From: Beroe forskalii
Lineage: Eukaryota > Ctenophora > Nuda > Beroida > Beroidae
DNA: 64,000 nucleotides
Assembly (NCBI GenBank): GCA_011033025.1
Contig: WFMF01000394.1
Coordinates: forward strand, 103,921 to 167,920
Direction: 5' to 3'
Below the pieces are notes generated by a model, which did not search any database, was not told the DNA's origin, and saw nothing but the letters and a program-made list of their open reading frames with translations. Made by a program: the position numbers and the translations under genes. Below, in pieces: positions 1 to 12,183 of the stretch (position 1 is the first letter of the stretch; each line of letters opens with the position of its first letter).

Positions 1-2084
1 GCAATGAAATTGTTATTTCTCGTCAATGATCGCCATCGGACAAGTCATGACTTTTAAAGTAATCAATCATTTTGACAGCATCCTTTATAGCAGAGCTGTC
101 ATATTGTCGTGACATCGACGGCAATACAAAATATGTAGGTACTTGGAGGCATTAGAGCCTGAATCCTCAACACAGTTGTCATAAGGGAGTCAGGGGATAA
201 AGGAAGGACGAGCAAGGAAGTAGGCGGACTTTATAGCTAACGGACTTTAATAACTAAACCGGTCAATCTAGCTGAATTCCGTTTTAGCTACATCGTCCGC
301 AGTTCGGACTATTTAGCTTAATCTTCCAAGCTGTCGCTCCTCCCCTACCAGTTTAGAATCGATATCCTCAATTGCAACTATTCAAGTAATCATAATACCA
401 AGTATGAACGAAAACTTCCAAATTTTTGGTATGCAGTGCTCCATGACGGTCAGAAGAAGAAAGCTAAATTCTTGTCAGTACAAATCAAGAACAGCGTACA
501 AAATCATCTGAACTAAAATCGATGAATGCTTTAAACATGAGCAGTTAAGAGCAATTGTTTTTAATCAAGGCAGTGAATTATATAATTCCTTTAATCACTT
601 TCAAAACTTGTCATATAATTTATACATTATCACTCAATGATACTTTAGTAAGTAGTGTTGTTAATATTATATAGTTTAAAACAACTGAAGTAAAAACACC
701 TCTCAAGACTCGGCTCCTACAGTCTACAAAGTCTATGATCAATAGAAAGCTGCTCCAAAAAACACAAACGACAATCTACGCGCACACACATACAACGTGA
801 CTATAAACTCATCAAAATATACCGATCACTCTTTGCGATTAGTTTTAAAAATAACCAGTTTTTAAATCACAAAGAGAGTGGGCAGAAAGTACAAAATATT
901 AAGCTATCACCATCGTTCGACCGTGACATGGTATTTTCATTATTGAGATATTGGCATGCTGTTACACGCAGACTTTTATGCTAATTAGTGGCTTAGGCCC
1001 CCTCGATTTTTGAATCTCAAGGCGGTTTCTGTATAATTAAGCTTTAGTTTACACTTCATTTTGATGCTCACGTTTTTTTTTCAGAAAACCCTAGGTGGGA
1101 CAAACCCCAACCCTAAGCCCCGCTTACAATTTTCGAGGGGTTTTAGATTGATTTCCAGGGATCGCCCCCCTACAGGGGGCACGTGATCCCCTGTATGATG
1201 GTCACCGCCGATCGCTGGGATAAGAATTATTCACTGTACGTTCTTTCAAACAACCGTACAAGTACGTACTTATAAATACTTTGCAAACGAACGTATATGC
1301 CAAATTTAAGATTAAAGATACACGTGAGTGACTTCAGATAGCCTTCTGAAAAATTGGTGAATGCAAATTTGAATCCACCGTTGAAACGAGCAAGCAATAA
1401 AAAAACAAGATCAAATAAAAACTGAAACACTAACAAACAAGTATTTCAACTATATCTGTTGACTGTTTTAAAGTTTTACTTATCGCTACAACAGTTTCGT
1501 TCCGGTAAAATTTTGTCAAGCTACATCATTACGTTTACATGGGTACAAATATACGTACTTGCAATTGACCCATACTTCTGACTGTATATTTTACGTACTT
1601 ATAATATCTTAGATCACTCGACCATGATATGGCACAGTGCGAAAATTTTTCAGATTTTAAAGTACGTATACGATAGTAAGACAAATGACGATACTGTTAA
1701 TAAGTAGAGTAGTCAGTTGCTGGCGTCGCTCAATGCTCAATGAGCATTGCTCAATGCTCATCAACAGAGCATGTCTGTACGATGCGATATACTCCAATAC
1801 GTACCTTTGATAGAAAAGGCGCATTTTTCAAAGAATAGGCGCTTTTGACAGCGCAATCAAAAAGCAACTATTCGTGAGTTTGAGACGTGGCATCGCCAGC
1901 TTTTGAACGAGGGGACTATGTACTGTATCTGCTGTATATTATTTCTGTATGTGCCGATAATCAAACAAGCATACGAAATATAATATAAGATGAGATTATT
2001 ATATACTTTTACTTGATACATGTATTGGGCCGTGCTCGCGCGAAAAAGAATAGACAATGTGAGGTCATCAATTATCCATTCTAA

Positions 2085-2162
2085 ACCCTGGCAATGACGT
2101 CATCAATTCTCCACTCCATCTTGATAATGTCGTGAATTGACCGTTTCAGCCTTGACGATGAC
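2085..2162 (-). repeat. Dispersed CRE-containing unit, degenerate reverse copies
   Basis: Two adjoining degenerate copies in reverse orientation. ATGACGTCATCAATT and TCTCCACTCCA correspond to the reverse complement of GTTGATGACGTCAT and TTAGAATGGTG in the better copies elsewhere in the window. No gene is nearby. Confidence 0.55.
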
Positions 2163-3012
2163 GCCACCTTCAACCAACTTCTCCTATGTAGAGAAGACAA
2201 GCAATAGTCAATATCAACCTTCATCAAAAACATTTTAATACTTTTATCTTCCTTTTGACAAAATTTGTACCTACCAATAATCTTCAGATATACCCTATCG
2301 TTTCTTGTCCAATTGGCCCTTATCCAACGGCCCTTATTCAAAATGCACTTTTCAATTTTGTTCCAGAAGGGCTGGTTGTAGGTCGGAAAACATTTTTCCT
2401 TCTTCCAAATCGTATTTTTACAAAAAGGCATTGCGGAAGGGTCAGCAACAATGGTGGTTTATGGCTATATGGGGGATTTCCAATTACAAGTAAACATTTT
2501 CATCTACAGAAAATATTCTGTCCAAAGAACTGCGCGGCGGCGGTTCGATCGTGAACTATTTAAAACTCGTCTATTTTTGAGACTTACTCAAGCTGAAGGA
2601 CACCGAGCACTGAAGACAATGTATTGACTGATTACCTAAGACAACATGATAAAAGAGCTTATTGAAGTTGCTTTAAAAATCAATTAATATTCAGCAAGTA
2701 CGGTCAAATTTTCCTCACCATGTTAGAGTTGTGTCTTTGTGGAGTGCGTATTCTGGTTATCAAGCAACTTATACAACCTCGTCTTCAACGATTACCATCT
2801 GCAGAGTAAAAGATTAATTAAAATTAATAAGTGCTTTATTTATTCTAGATTTTGACTCAATGGTACAAGCACAAATGGAAATGATGTGGTTCTTTAATGA
2901 CAATCAATTTTGTCGTTCAATGACATTTTCAGGTCTCGAGATTTAATTGTATAAAGTAGTGTTGTAAAGTTTAAAAAGATTGAAAACTATAAATTATGAC
3001 GGCTCAAAAAAC

Positions 3013-3125
3013 GATATCATCATGGTTAAGAATGGTGCATTGGTGACGTCATTGTTTGAGTTGAGAATGATGAATTGATGACGTAATTATCATAACTTAA
3101 AATAGAAAATTGGTGACGTCATAGA
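3013..3125 (+). repeat. Tandem run of the 36-bp CRE-containing unit
   Basis: Roughly three units in a row. Each has an AAGAATGGTG-like core followed by TTGGTGACGTCAT or TTGATGACGTAAT, at a spacing of about 36-38 bases. It belongs to the same family as the cleaner array at 34741-34866. TGACGTCA is the consensus CRE/ATF palindrome; whether it acts as one here is unknown. Confidence 0.7.
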
Positions 3126-3941
3126 TTTAAAAATAATCAACGAACTGAAGTCAAAACAGACAACGACGAAGTTCGCTGACCGAAGTTAAACTTTGAGTAG
3201 AAAATAATAGTAGCTAAAGTACTTGTGCTTCATATTTCATTCATTAATACACAAATCATAAATAGTCATTTGAAAGACCCGTCAATATCATGTTCTGAAA
3301 CTTGCATATAAATGACACAAAATCGCATGTTATTTCCTGTCGGGCGCGCCACCCTGGAAACGCATCAAGATGCAAGCCATCTGTTTTCATCCAGCATTTG
3401 CAATAAAAGCGTAAGACAAAACAGATATATGTTTTGATGTTTACTTGTCAGGACTATGATGGCATAACCACAACTCATAATGTGTCCTTGTCAGCTTATT
3501 GAATGGCTTATTTACAACGTGTCAAATCATAATATGATTGAGAAAACAATAAAAACAGTACCAAATTATATATAGGAGCACTTAGGATTGTAAGCTGCGT
3601 GCAAGACACAGCACAGCTGTGAAAATGACGTCATCAGCGCACTACACTGAGATCACGTAGGAGACAGATGGATCGCAGGTTTCGAATATCTGTGAATCCA
3701 GCTGTCCATTGTCCATAATGCAGGGACATGTCCATAATTGTGTATATTTTAAAGTCTTATAGTAATTCAAGATGAGCACTAAACATCCTAAGAAGTGGTA
3801 AGGCTTCTCTACCTCGGTACGTTTCGCTTGTTCTAAAATGGACGAAATTTTCAATTGATAATGGACTTTTCCCAAGCTATGGTGGCCCTCTCAATGAGTC
3901 TGTTAATGATAAAACATGGACACGTACCATCAATATATAGT

Positions 3942-4292
3942 AGACTAAGCTTGCTCTAAATCGTAAAGGCTCAGTTCCCTCTCTCAAGGAGACTAAAACG
4001 GCTAAATGATAAAATGTGGTATTGGGATCTGAATATATCCAGCCACCCCGGAAGTAGCCTAATACACAGGACCTCCCAGGTGTTCCTAGGCAGATGTTGA
4101 CCTAAAATCAATCTTCTATTCACCACTGATTCTTCTTCGGCGCTAGCTCACATTATTACATCTGCCAGATCATAGGGAGACTGAGGATTCTAACTTCTGG
4201 CAGCCCATCCACCAAAGTAAGGCCTAAAGAGCTCAAGGAACCAGGTAGACTTAACCCTGCTCTAAGTCGACAAGGCTCAGTTCCCTCTCGAG
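3942..4292 (+). repeat. Pair of imperfect direct repeats
   Basis: The stretch at 3942-3988 and the one at 4245-4291 share GTAGACT, then TGCTCTAA, then AGGCTCAGTTCCCTCTC in the same order and spacing. The intervening 260 bases resemble nothing I recognise. They may be the edges of an old insertion or a simple segmental duplication. Confidence 0.55.
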
Positions 4293-4776
4293 CACTGAGC
4301 AATTCATGCCGTGAGCTACTCGTAACGCAGCTTTATTATGTATTTGAACCCACTCCGAATAACCCGAGATTCGTGCGAGTTGAATCACAAGTTGCAAGAT
4401 CCAGAGGGTTTATACTTTATTGACGGCCGTGTCGAAGGGGCATTTATCAGTAAATTACTGCCTTCAATCGGGTTTGGTGTAACTTACAGGCAATCGTCTG
4501 AGAAACTTCGGCGGTCTTTTATTCGTTCGCGCCTTTTTATCATGCGACGCGCGATAACTGTTTTGGATGCGCGAACATTGAAAATAGGAAAAGACTTTGT
4601 CGATCGCGGCTCATCATACCGCGGATGCTCATGAAGGTCCATCAAAAGTGGAACAGAATGTGACCAGCGTTTTCCTACAAAAGTGGATGTTTACTTTCTA
4701 GTTTCATGATATTTCTGAATACCAAATTGGCCATAAATAGTTAGTGACAATGATCACTAACGAGTGGGCCAGTGGG

Positions 4777-5095
4777 GTCAACGTCATAAGGAATGTAATG
4801 TGGAATGCGTACGAAACGAAATACATCATACGTCATAAGAAACGAGTGGTGCCAACGTCATAAGGAATGTAATGTGGAATGCGTACGAAACGAAATACAT
4901 CATACGCCATAAGATACTAATGGTGTCAACGTCATATGGCTGGAATGTGGAATGCGTACGAATCAAAATTCGTCATACGTCATGAGCTACGAATGGTGTC
5001 AACGTCATATGCCTGGAATGTGGAATGCGTACGAATCGAAATACGTCATACGTCATGACATACGAATGGTGTCAACGTCATAAGGGAATGCATTC
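4777..5095 (+). repeat. 74-bp tandem array inside composite element copy 1
   Basis: About four to five units of roughly 74 bases. Each unit contains GTCAACGTCATA, then GGAATGTGGAATGCGTACGA, then a CATACGTCAT segment. Neighbouring units differ by a few substitutions and small indels. The same unit appears in reverse at 14625-14850. Confidence 0.85.
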
Positions 5096-5104
5096 GTCAT
5101 GTTT

Positions 5105-5165
5105 GAAAGGGTGTCAACAGGCACATATATAAAGCCCCCCACAGCGGGTGGAGTCATTATTTATT
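5105..5165 (+). promoter_or_regulatory. TATA-like box conserved between the two element copies
   Basis: CACATATATAAAGCCCCCCA lies between the 74-bp array and the minisatellite, followed by GGGTGGAGTCATTATT. The inverted copy preserves the same arrangement at 14525-14580. A TATATAAA box that stays clear between otherwise diverged copies, just upstream of an array, looks like an internal promoter. That is inference; no transcript evidence is visible. Confidence 0.45.
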
Positions 5166-5174
5166 ACATTTGCT

Positions 5175-6003
5175 GACCACTCCTACTCCTTCCACGCCTT
5201 CCTTGACGAATGATGACCAGCCCCTCCTACTCCTTCCACGCCTTCTTTGACGAGTGGTGACCAGACCCTCCTACTCCTACCACGCCTTCCTTGACGAGTG
5301 ATGACCAGCACCTCCTTCTTCTACCACGCCTTCCTTGATGAGTGATGACCAGCACCTCCTTCTCCTACCACGCCTTCCTTGACGATTGATGACCAGAACC
5401 TCCTACTCCTACCACGCCTTCCTTGACGAGTGATGACCAGCCCCTCCTACTCCTACCACGCCTTCCTTGACGAATGATGACCAGCCCCTCCTACTCCTAC
5501 CACGCCTTCTTTGACGAGTGATGACCAGCCCCTCCTACTCCTACCACGCCTTCCTTGACGAGTGATGACCAGCCCCTCCTTCCCCTACCAGGCCTTCCTT
5601 GACGAGTGATGACCAGCTCCTTCTACACCTACCACGCCTTCCTTGACGAGTGATGACCAGCACCTCCTACTCCTACCACGCCTTCCTTGACGAGTGATGA
5701 CCAGCCCCTCCTACTCCTACCACGTCTTCCTTGACGAGTGATGACCAGCCCCTCCTACTCCTACCACGCCTTCCTTGACGAGTGATGACCAGCCCCTCCT
5801 TCCCCTACCAGGCCTTCCTTGACGAGTGATGACCAGCTCCTTCTACACCTACCACGCCTTCCTTGACGAGTGATGACCAGCACCTCCTACTCCTACCACG
5901 CCTTCCTTGACGAGTGATGACCAGCCCCTCCTACTCCTATCACGTCTTCCTTGACGAGTGATGACCAGCCCCTCCTACTCCTACCACGCCTTCCTTGGCG
6001 AGT
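5175..6003 (+). repeat. 44-bp minisatellite, about 19 units
   Basis: The unit reads CCTTCCTTGACGAGTGATGA, then CCAGCCCCTCCTACTCCTAC, then CACG, with scattered substitutions. A block of several units at about 5500-5680 recurs at 5740-5920 with the same variants, showing higher-order duplication. A 44-base period is not a multiple of three and no frame stays open, so it is non-coding. Confidence 0.92.
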
Positions 6004-6089
6004 AAATGAGTGATGACCTGCCACACAACTTTACTACACTCGAACACAGATTTACCTTCGCTCGAATCTCGGTCAATGAGGTTTATTTC

Positions 6090-7560
6090 AACGTTGAAAC
6101 TTGACGCAGTTAGTTTCTAATGGGTAATTTCGCCTCAAGGTGTCTCACTTTAGCTGGTATATTAGCATCTCATTAGCAGTATGTTAGCAGCTTATCATTA
6201 GAATGTTAGTTTAGTAGAGTGCAATGATTGGGTTAACGGGTAGTACATATGGGTGAACCAGGGAAAGCTTAGGGTCGCTTGACTTTAATATTGTGATCTA
6301 CTGTTACTATTCAGTATTCAGTAAGTTACTATTATCACTAGCCATCCCTTGGTCCGGGTTCGTCATGCCTTTTTCTTAATGATAACAACCTTCGCCCTAT
6401 AACCCTAAGTTGCTGATTCAGGTCCCCTCAAGCTGGCGGGCTACATCTGCAGTTCTTCAGCAATCAACGAGTTCATTTACCAGCCACATGCCAGTTTAAA
6501 ATGACTTGAAATTCAGACTGTTTAAGAGAAATGTGTAACAGATATGAAAATTCTAAATGTTAAACATCGCATGAACGAAGAAGTAAACACTACTGCATCT
6601 CAACCTTAATGCTTTATTGAGTTTTATGAATGGTCATTGGTTAGCCACGGATGGTCATTGGTTAGACATGCTATTCCCACCACACACCTAGTTTATCCGA
6701 GCGTATTAAGGACCCCTTCTGTAGCTGCCCATGAGCCCTCTGAGTTGGTGGGACTTTAGTATATTATGAGTTATGGCCCACATGACTTCATTGGTGGGTC
6801 ACGAACAGCTTAATGGCTGCCATCACAAATCTATCATTAAGCTAATTTAGAATATGATAAACTTATGCGGCCCTTCTTGAGGCCTTAGTGCTAACCTAAT
6901 TTCCTGTAATAAGGTAATAATAATAAACGTCTGCCGATGGGTATAAATTTTAATCCCAGATATATGGTTACCAGGTTACCATGACAACTGAGGCTTATTA
7001 GATTTAATATCCTTTTTCTCACGCTACCCCCTCGTACTGACGGATTTGACAGTGACGTCATCAATTCACCATCGTAAACTATAGTAATGACGTAATTCTT
7101 CTGAGTAACATATAGCCCCCACCGTACGGCAGTATGGGGTTATTGAGCGCTGCAGTGGCATATTCTCATAGGACCGTAATCATTGCGTATTTTGTCAGAT
7201 GTCAAATATATTGCGAATATTTAAAATGCGATATTCTTCGACATGCAATATGCTCTATCTTCATTTTACTCTGTTTCGTTTTACTACATTTTGTAATGCA
7301 TTTCTCTCCAGAAAGATTTGGATAATTTGAAATTGAGACGATCATCGTCCCTGAGAATTTTAATCATGTGAATGCCTACTATTGACTATTTAGTTATTGA
7401 AGATTGTTGGTAAATTACAATGTTGGTTATATTGGTCAATTGACGGTTCTATTTAAAATAGCCGATTCCTGTTTTTTAAACCCATTATAACAAAGCGTTG
7501 CCCGCAACCATTTGCGGAATTAATCAATCAACCTAAAATAACGCAGAAAAGTTTTCCTCA
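6090..7560. other. Non-coding region upstream of the SOUL gene
   Basis: No exon recognised. It contains a short direct repeat around GGTCATTGGTTAG (6634-6666) and a reverse degenerate pair of the CRE unit at 7045-7095 (GTGACGTCATCAATTCACCAT). The promoter of the downstream gene should lie in the last few hundred bases, but I see no clear TATA box. Confidence 0.6.
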
Positions 7561-7562
7561 CG

Positions 7563-9759
7563 ATGTTACGAGGACTCATTGGAGTGGGCGTTCTCCTGAT
7601 CCTGGCTGCAGCGTACCCGTACCAGCCGAAAGAAGAAGTCTCTGACGACCCCCTTGCCCTCGACGAGGTAAGAACATTTACCCCTGACAAGTTCTATGGG
7701 CTAACAAGGGGTCACCGCACTCGGTTTTTCGGGTACGTACGTATCACATACGTACAATAAGTTTCCATAACTTTCTCAACCGCAGATCTGTGGCAGTGGA
7801 AAGTTGGAGTGCGCCGAGGCAGAGGACATCACGCCAGATGGGGCTGACTATGGACTTCGGAAACTAAGCAGGTAATTTGAATTTGAATTTGAGTTTGAAA
7901 ATAATTTTTACAGCACAATTACAGTATATATTTTCCAGTATATATTCAACCACGCCAGAGGGGGCTGACTATGGACTTCGGAAACTAAGCAGGTAATTAG
8001 AATGAGAACCAGTGAAAGATGGGAGCATGAAGTACTGGTAGAAGACTTACAACTTCTTAGGATGTTTCACCTTTAATTGAAGCCTAGCTTGCCAGCACCG
8101 ATCGGTGGTATTGACGATCAGCGCCTGGTAGGCGCCAATCAGCGCAGAGTGGGCAATTTTGCGATTGGGTCATTTTAAAAATGTACAATTACTCCAATAT
8201 TAAAAAATCTGCAATTTTCAAAACGAGGAGCGTTGAGTGATGAGTATGCCTCAAGTATCCTCCAAATATGCCCAAACTTGTTGGGGGCATAGTTGGGCAC
8301 ATAATTATCACATGAAATTTTAAAGTGTAACCACTCCATTTTGGCAGCGGCAACTGGGTAGGAACTGCATTAGACGATATAACCGACCTCAAAAGCTCAA
8401 CTAAAGCAAGCTTCTGGAGGCTTTTCAGGTGATCCTAGCATTAAATTGATAATTTGGAAACAAATTAAATATGTACAGCGGATACTGTTGTATGGTTCTA
8501 TCAACAAAACTATGGTTGCAACAAAACTTCATTGCTATTTCTATGTGCAGCAGATGCTTGATTATCTAAAGATATCTTATTTTGAATCCTTATTCTTTTC
8601 CAATAATTACAGTTTTATTCTCCAAATAACCACAGTTATATTCGTGGAAACAATGCCGATGAAGTGAAGATTGACATGACTGTTCCTGTGGTTTATGCTT
8701 GGGAGGTTGATCAGGTAACCTTTTATAGAAAGAAAGTGACAGAGAAAATAAATATTACGGAATGTTGAAATATGCAATAAATATCGTCTCTAAATCACTA
8801 ACTCACCAGCGTCTAGCACTCAATATGTTAATTGTTTAATAAGTCGAGTCAAATCGGGCTCAAATTGGAAAAATTTTAAAAATTTCTACACCAAGCGATT
8901 TTGGTCGTTTTCTGTAGTTTTTGGCATGAAAAAATGATCTAGCAACTTTCCAGTATTTTCTAAAATATCGATTTTTAGTTGGACAGCAGCCAAGAGACAA
9001 TTAAGAATTTTCTATTTGACTCACCCAATAGAATATTACAATGTTTTTCCATCAGACTTCTGGCTCTTTGATCGGTGGTACCATGTTCTTCTACCTTCCA
9101 CGAGAACATCAGGACAACCCACCCAAGCCTAGGGATTCCAGAGTGTTTATGTTTGGAATATATTTGTTAGATATGTTAATTGATGACTTGATGATAAATT
9201 CAAAATTTCTGGAACTGTAGTTAAGGAATATGAATAGGAAGACAAAGGTTTTCATAGCTTGGTTTTATTTTAGGCTTCATACCCTCCCCATTTTAACTTC
9301 ATTCAAACAGCTAAGCTTATGTTATATTCAGGTGTTTGTCAAGACATTCCCTGAAATGGATGTGTACTACCGGGCATTTGGTGGAAATGATAGAAGTGAT
9401 GAGAAGTACAGAAAGTGAGATAATTCATAAATCTTCTTTATTAGTTCTATTTACGAACTTGTCATTAAACTCATTTAAACTTGTCATTAAACATGTATTT
9501 ATTTTTGTGAACTTGCCAATAAACTCATTTAATAATAATAATACTTATGTTGATATATACCTATATAGGTACAGGTTTAAACAACTAACCTTCATCTGTT
9601 AACCTTTGCAGAGAGTTCACTGCACTCAAGACTGCAGTTGAAGATGCTGGCCACTCATTGGACTTCCATTACACCTTCACTGCAGGCTTCACTCGGCCAT
9701 TCTGGGGACAACAGAGACAGGAGGTCATGTTTGCTGATGAGAGCACACCATTCAATTGA
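7563..9759 (+). CDS. Secreted SOUL/heme-binding family protein, seven exons
   Basis: The phase-consistent exon model is 7563-7667, 7786-7871, 8348-8428, 8636-8714, 9056-9142, 9332-9414 and 9612-9759, giving 222 aa. Residues 1-17 form a hydrophobic signal peptide (LIGVGVLLILAAA core), so the protein is probably secreted. The SOUL fold signatures follow in order: DYGLRKL then GNWVGT (family pattern YE-R-Y then WV-T), SFWRLFSYIRGNN, VKIDMTVPV, a FFYLPREHQ strand, VFVKTFPEMDVYYRAFGG, and a C-terminal FTRPFWGQQRQEVMF. Order and total length match SOUL/HEBP-type proteins, which bind heme or related tetrapyrroles. Vertebrate HEBP1/2 lack a signal peptide, whereas secreted members occur in many invertebrates. 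All introns are GT-AG; the exon 5 donor (GTGTTT) is weak. The end of exon 2 is duplicated 121 bp downstream. Ligand binding is inferred from the family only. Confidence 0.93.
7830..7997 (+). repeat. Tandem duplication of the exon 2 end with its splice donor
   Basis: The last 42 bases of SOUL exon 2 plus the donor (7830-7877) recur at 7951-7997 with one exonic substitution, an offset of 121 bases. The second copy has an upstream TTTTCCAG acceptor-like site and retains GCAGGTAATT. Entering through that acceptor gives a stop in the phases allowed by exons 1 and 2, so the copy is probably not a functional alternative exon. Confidence 0.85.
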
Positions 9760-10810
9760 GGATTGGGCACCCTTGCCATCTACTGATGAGAGAGATTCTT
9801 CATTATATATTACAAAGCTATTATAGTGAATGAACATTATTTCATAAATGAACAATAATTACCCGCACATGCCATTAATCACAAAATGCAAATTCATGAT
9901 AATACTAGAAAATCTGTATTTATCTACTACTCTATGAGGGAATCAGTGATATGATGCATGATTTAGCTCTGGCATATTTGGTGAGTGCTTAAATTTCCCT
10001 CTCCCATTTACCAGTCATTAATTCATAAAACAAGAAAAGTATTTCTCTGTCTTTGACTGTCTCCCACCAAGTCAGAAGAAAGGGATGGACATTGCCTGTT
10101 CAACTGTTTCTGTTTTACAAAGAAAACTTATAACTTAAAATATGTATCATAATGATACAATATATTTTATATTTCTCATATATCTCACATAACTTAGAGG
10201 ATAACTTTACAACACGAACTTATAAAGTAGGATGTTACCCTACCCTCCGCTGTGCACAGCATTTTTCGTGACCCTCCAAATTTCTGAGTGTTGTGCACTA
10301 GATATGGGAGAAATCCATCTAGAATTTATAAAATTAAATTTGAGAGCTGAAGATGTTGTCAATCTTTGAAAATATTTTTGATTTACAATTCCTTGTTTCA
10401 CTAAATCATAAATACTAAATAGTAAATGAGTATGCCACATTTAAGAGGGATATCAGAATTTATACTCTGCCAGGTTTCACAAGACTTTAATGAGACACAC
10501 AAGCTGATTGTTAAATAGCAAAGTACTTTCAGAACATCTTCAGAGCTACAATAATATTAATTGAGGCGCACATTACTTCAAATTATATTGGAACTAGTAG
10601 TGTTGAATTGTAGAATTGTAGAATTGTAGAATTGTAGAAAATTTTTGACAGAGCATCAACTCAAATATTCAAACTAATTTCACCATATTATATCACTGTT
10701 GCATTTAGTAGTGTTGCATTTACTAGTAGTGTTGCATTTACTAGTAGTGTTGCATTTACTCATGTTAATTCGAACATTTATGCAAGTATGCAACTCTTGA
10801 ATTTAGCCCC
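9760..10810. other. 3' flank of the SOUL gene
   Basis: No coding signal. AT-rich sequence with short tandem stretches: TGTAGAATTG four times at about 10610-10640, and TTTAGTAGTGTTGCA-like units at about 10700-10760. No canonical AATAAA is seen close after the stop codon; AATAAT near 9853 is a possible weak polyadenylation signal. Confidence 0.55.
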
Positions 10811-10811
10811 A

Positions 10812-11185
10812 GGTTGCTAAACACGTATATCCCTGTCTGCGTTGCGCGGCGCGCTTCCCCAGAACAGGAAGCGCCGCGCGCGTACACACACCTATGCGGG
10901 CTTAGGAAAGCCCCAGGCGAAACAACAGTTTAAGTTGCATTGCATTGTAGCATTGAAAATTGAAAGCACTTAATTGCACAATTACAATGCCACACATCTG
11001 CGTGAGAATCAGTTCGTGGAAATCAGCTCGTGAGAATAAGCACGTCAGTATCAGCTTGTGAGATTCCTAAGCCCGCATAGGTGTGAGTACGCGCCGCGCG
11101 CTTCCCGCGTGCTGGGGAAGCGCGCCGCGTGCTTCCCGCGTGCTGAAAGCGCGCCAGGACCCTGGGCACACGTGTTTAGATGCCG
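10812..11185. mobile_element. GC-rich foldback repeat (TTGCTAAACACGTATATCC family)
   Basis: A left arm at 10812-10910 begins TTGCTAAACACGTATATCC, runs through a CGCGCGGCGCG-rich centre and ends with CACCTATGCGGGCTTAGG. A right arm starting near 11066 begins CCTAAGCCCGCATAGGTGTG and passes through the same GC-rich sequence to CACACGTGTTTAG. The arms are inverted relative to each other. Further copies lie at 63308-63875. The sharp GC island in AT-rich surroundings and the shared ends suggest a foldback transposon or a mobile hairpin module. Confidence 0.7.
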
Positions 11186-11399
11186 TGAGTCAACGTCCGC
11201 GCGCGCGGCGTTGATTCTCGAGAGGGTCTGTCAGCGTCAGACAATCAACTCGTGAAAATAAGCTCGTGAGAGTCAGCGCCACGCTGTCAACGTCAGAGTT
11301 CAGACAAAGTTGTTTTTATCACTTAATCAGAACCCTATTTTTCACTTTTCAAGTGCGCGCCGCGCAAATACATTAGTATATGCAAAAACTTGTTTCATG

Positions 11400-12180
11400 G
11401 TTAGAGCAATCGCAAAAGCAATTCTCAAAATCACTGGAATACTGGTATCTCTCCCATATAAACGGCTCTGAGTGACGTCACAGATCTAAACGTCAATTTT
11501 TCTGTATCCTAAACCTAACTATTGCCTAACCAAAGAGCCTAACCTTAATCCCTAACCTGAACCTAACAAATCCCCGGCCCTAATCAGAACCCTAACCTAA
11601 TGCTTAAAAGCTAGGTACTTAGTATATTTTCTAGGTGACGTCATTGTCATAGATAATGAAGGCTACCGTTTACATGGGAGACGTACCGGAATACTGGATC
11701 TCAGTTTTATTTAGTTTAGAAGATTTGAGAACATATTACAGGTAATCGATTCCTCTTCTCTCATTCTCTAAATTTTAGCACAAGAAGTAACTAATAAATT
11801 CATCTTGAAGGCTCTTGCTCAACATGATGCTGCCTGTGAAGTTACTCATATTACAAAGTTTGTTATTTTCATTTTATCCGTTTTATCATATTAAGTTAAA
11901 TTATATTGTGCTTTGAGCTTGCAATTAGTAAAACAAAGATTAATATTTATAGCTCACAGAATTTCTTTAGGAGTGTATTGGATTTATTAATTAATTGCTA
12001 TGTAGATTGCTGCATTTCATTTATTGGAATTGGATGATGAAGTTTGCGAGTTTTAATATCTGCGGACCTGTTTGTGTTACTTTTTTGCCAAATCATTGTA
12101 TAATATTTTATGCTGTTCATGAGTGTAGTTTGTGAATAAGTCAACTGGTGATTTACATAGGATTATGGGTTTTGGGACAC
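11400..12180. other. Upstream region of the MTMR9-type gene
   Basis: It holds a CCTAAC-rich stretch (about 11510-11610) and two CRE-like sites, GTGACGTCACAG near 11472 and GTGACGTCATTGTCAT near 11635. The second resembles the dispersed 36-bp unit. A promoter for the gene starting at 12184 probably lies here, but I cannot define a start site. Confidence 0.5.
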
Positions 12181-12183
12181 AGC

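Larger units (their letters stand above)
1..3600. other. Gene-free AT-rich region
   Basis: I see no coding exon here. All open frames are short, lack splice context and resemble no family I know. The region holds scattered ACGTACTT words (about 1260-1700), a small inverted repeat built from TGAGCAT/ATGCTCA at 1732-1762, a short inverted repeat around 1160-1194, and copies of the dispersed 36-bp TGACGTCA unit near 2085-2160 (reverse) and 3013-3125. Confidence 0.7.
4640..6085 (+). mobile_element. Composite repeat element, copy 1: 74-bp array, TATA-like box, 44-bp minisatellite
   Basis: An inverted copy lies at about 13790-14920. Both copies have the same parts in the same order: a left flank containing AAAAGTGGAACA, about four or five 74-bp tandem units rich in CGTCAT, a short conserved segment with TATATAAAG, a 44-bp minisatellite, and a right edge ending near ATTTACCTTCGCTCGAATCT. 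Two copies in opposite orientation with collinear internal structure indicate a mobile element rather than an in-place satellite. No transposase is encoded. An internal minisatellite is common in Helitron-like and other non-autonomous elements, but I could not find diagnostic termini or a target duplication, so the class is open. Confidence 0.75.

Noticed and set aside
4338-4634. 98-residue plus-strand frame
   Set aside because: No recognisable motif, no splice context, and it is adjacent to the composite repeat element. Probably chance.
7939-7991. Second copy of SOUL exon 2 end as a mutually exclusive exon
   Set aside because: From the available acceptor it hits a stop codon whether joined to exon 1 (phase 0) or exon 2 (phase 2).
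11500-11612. CCTAAC-rich stretch as interstitial telomere
   Set aside because: Units are irregular and mixed with CCTAACC variants. There is no run of exact TTAGGG/CCCTAA copies.
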